Assembly: GCA_027593305.1 (NCBI GenBank)
Contig: JAQCJA010000303.1
Span: 1 to 6,113, forward strand
DNA from: a bacterium
GTDB lineage: Bacteria; Latescibacterota; UBA2968; UBA8231
Direction of reading: 5' to 3'
DNA: 6,113 nt
The translations under genes and the position numbers were made by a program. Each line of letters starts with the position of its first letter. Within the stretch, counting starts at the first letter, position 1. The notes beneath the pieces were generated by a model. It was given only the letters and a program-made list of their open reading frames with translations. It was not told where the DNA came from and ran no database searches. This document shows, one piece after another, positions 4,923 to 6,113 of the stretch.

Positions 4923-5993
4923 ATGGCCACACTTTTTGGACGTACCTACACACGTCGACAGATCCTCGATCATGTTGGCGACATCAGCCAGGTCGCCAAC
5001 ATCCGGTGCGCGGAACTGACCGAGGGCAACGAGCGCGGCGCCGGTCTCGTGGAAGTGACAAACGCCTCGGGTCTCAACTTCTCGCTGCTGCCAGGACGCG
5101 CCCTCGACATCGCTTCGGCCAGCTACAAAGGAATGTCTCTCTGTTTTCGCTCCAAGACCGGGGACGTTGGTCCTGCATTCTACGAGCCTGCCGGAAACGA
5201 CTGGATGCGTGGCTCGTTTCTCGGCCTGCTCACCACATGCGGCCTCAGCTTTGTAGGCCACCCGGAGGTCGACCCCGAAGTAGAAGGCACAGAACTCGGG
5301 CTGCACGGCCGCCTCTCCTACATACCGGCCAGGAACGTCTATGCCCGGGGCGACTGGGAGGGGGATGACTACGTGATCCGTGTCGGTGGCCGCATGCGCG
5401 AGCACATCATGTTTGGCCACTGCCTCGAGATGACACGCGAGATCTCCACCGTCCTGGGTGAAAGGCGGATCTGCATCCATGATCGCGTGGAAAATCTGGG
5501 CAGTGACCCGGCGCCGCTCATGGTCGTCTACCACACGAACCCCGGCTGGCCCCTGCTGGACCGGGGTGCCCGTCTGCTGCTGAAGTCAGAAAAGTCGACC
5601 GAGTGGAGCGAGGACCGTCAGGTCGGCCCGGAGGCCTACACGACGGTTGGGGCACCGCGAGCCAAAGCGCACGATGATGTCTACGTGCATCGACCAACGG
5701 CAGACCGACAGGGCAATGTGCGTGTCGGACTGGTGAATGAGCGTCTCGGTCTGGGTCTGACGTGGACCTTTCCCCGGAAGGAGATGCCCATCCTGAACCA
5801 GTGGCAGCACTTCCAGAAGGGGACCTACGTGACGGGTGTGGAGCCCGGGAACTGCAGTGTTCTGGGCCGCGCCTGGAACCGCCGCCATGGCACCCTTGAA
5901 GCCCTGCAGCCAGGTGCGGTCCGTGACTTCCATCTGGAATTCGGTGTACTCGACGGAGCCAGGGAAATCCGCTCGTTTGAGAGCAGCCTTTAG
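4923..5993 (+). CDS. DUF4432 family aldose 1-epimerase-like protein
   Basis: The product is 356 residues, about normal for the family. Known: DUF4432 proteins have the galactose-mutarotase-like beta-sandwich fold and often sit in carbohydrate-utilisation clusters; the physiological substrate of most is not established. Seen: HVGDISQVANIR (17-28), LLPGRALDIASASYKG (55-70), the glycine-rich GSFLGLLTTCGL (97-108), GLHGRLSYIPA (126-136), the family hallmark YHTNPGWPLLD (203-213) with its conserved His204, and WQHFQKGTYVTGVEPGN (294-310). There is no signal peptide, so it is cytoplasmic. The role is inferred to be anomer interconversion or sugar binding that feeds the pathway of the divergently transcribed dehydrogenase and KdaD-like gene. 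The start is supported by AAGGA 7 bases upstream and by homology-like sequence from residue 6. The C-terminus looks natural although a transposase gene ends 12 bases beyond the stop. Codons 17-27 contain a long perfect inverted repeat, listed separately. Confidence 0.9.
   Translation: MATLFGRTYTRRQILDHVGDISQVANIRCAELTEGNERGAGLVEVTNASGLNFSLLPGRALDIASASYKGMSLCFRSKTGDVGPAFYEPAGNDWMRGSFLGLLTTCGLSFVGHPEVDPEVEGTELGLHGRLSYIPARNVYARGDWEGDDYVIRVGGRMREHIMFGHCLEMTREISTVLGERRICIHDRVENLGSDPAPLMVVYHTNPGWPLLDRGARLLLKSEKSTEWSEDRQVGPEAYTTVGAPRAKAHDDVYVHRPTADRQGNVRVGLVNERLGLGLTWTFPRKEMPILNQWQHFQKGTYVTGVEPGNCSVLGRAWNRRHGTLEALQPGAVRDFHLEFGVLDGAREIRSFESSL
4972..5002. repeat. 11-bp perfect inverted repeat inside the 5' end of the DUF4432 gene
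   Basis: ATGTTGGCGAC (4972-4982) is exactly complementary in reverse to GTCGCCAACAT (4992-5002), with a 9-base loop. In RNA it would form an 11-bp GC-rich hairpin about 50 bases after the start codon. In DNA it is a dyad of operator-like size (31 bp, half-sites 20 bp centre to centre). The encoded GDISQ-type residues are typical of the protein family, so part of the symmetry may come from coding constraint. Confidence 0.7.
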
Positions 5994-6113
5994 GCGCAAT
6001 ACACTTCACTTAACTACTTCAATGCGGAAGTCCATGGGGACGTGGAGAGGTTGGCTGGTGCTGGATCGTCGCACGTGGTAGTTGCTCATCTTGCGTTTGA
6101 CGCCGCGTGGGTT
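5994..6113. mobile_element. Probable insertion sequence end (left boundary near the DUF4432 stop)
   Basis: This is inferred from the transposase tail at 6006-6113. The AT-richer stretch around 5996-6012, different in character from the GC-rich gene before it, is the likely terminal region of the element. The exact boundary, inverted repeat and target duplication cannot be set from one end. Confidence 0.4.
6006..6113 (-). CDS. C-terminal tail of a probable IS4-type DDE transposase (partial, enters from right edge)
   Basis: On the minus strand the frame is open from the right edge to a TGA at 6006-6008, giving 35 visible residues. The visible part starts NPRGVKRKMSNYHVRR and ends DFRIEVVK. Known: IS4-family and related DDE_Tnp_1 transposases frequently end with an NPRxVKRKMSN-type stretch followed by a short basic, variable tail, which matches. 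The catalytic DDE residues would lie outside the window, so activity cannot be judged. It converges on the DUF4432 gene with only 12 bases between stop codons and no terminator in the gap. The end of the insertion sequence should therefore lie in or next to 5994-6005. I could not define its inverted repeat because the other end is not visible. Confidence 0.6.
   Translation of the reverse strand, partial: NPRGVKRKMSNYHVRRSSTSQPLHVPMDFRIEVVK

Noticed and set aside
4519..4953. Minus-strand open frame (144 codons) across the divergent region
   Set aside because: It begins inside the opposite-strand DUF4432 gene, shows no domain, and covers the promoter region.

Overview
The window is bacterial chromosomal DNA, moderately GC-rich (about 60% by eye) and tightly packed. 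Two genes, mqnB and mqnD, belong to the futalosine route to menaquinone. That excludes organisms that use only the MenF-to-MenE route, but it does not name a phylum. The neighbours (an HD-GYP phosphodiesterase with an N-terminal DUF3391-type region, a KdaD-like fumarylacetoacetate-hydrolase-fold enzyme and a DUF4432 sugar mutarotase relative) would suit an environmental bacterium that degrades diverse sugars. Taxonomic placement beyond that is a guess.

Layout: bases 4464 down to 1 hold five genes on the minus strand, read right to left: HD-GYP phosphodiesterase, zinc-type medium-chain dehydrogenase, mqnB, mqnD, and the first 195 codons of a KdaD-like enzyme that runs off the left edge. Three of the four junctions are 4-base stop/start overlaps (TTGA, GTGA, ATGA) and the fourth is a 24-base gap, so this looks like one operon with translational coupling. 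Bases 4465-4922 form a divergent control region. It has back-to-back candidate promoters and a 79-codon ORF whose start resembles the N-terminal cap of enolase-superfamily sugar-acid dehydratases, probably a truncated remnant. Bases 4923-5993 on the plus strand encode a DUF4432 aldose-epimerase-like protein. Only 12 bases after its stop lies the C-terminal tail of a probable IS4-type transposase on the minus strand, which enters from the right edge.

How the genes may work together: MqnB removes hypoxanthine from futalosine, and MqnD makes 1,4-dihydroxy-6-naphthoate from the cyclised product. MqnA, MqnC and MqnE must be encoded elsewhere. The dehydrogenase, the KdaD-like 2-keto-3-deoxy sugar-acid dehydratase, the possible enolase-type remnant and the DUF4432 protein together resemble an oxidative, non-phosphorylating sugar-acid pathway (sugar to lactone/aldonate to 2-keto-3-deoxyaldonate to a 2-oxo-semialdehyde). 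The odd point is that menaquinone genes and a c-di-GMP phosphodiesterase are embedded in that set. I saw no CRISPR array, tRNA, rRNA or convincing novel defence system. The best leads are the mixed operon, the decayed enolase-like fragment, the back-to-back promoters, and an 11-bp perfect inverted repeat just inside the DUF4432 gene.
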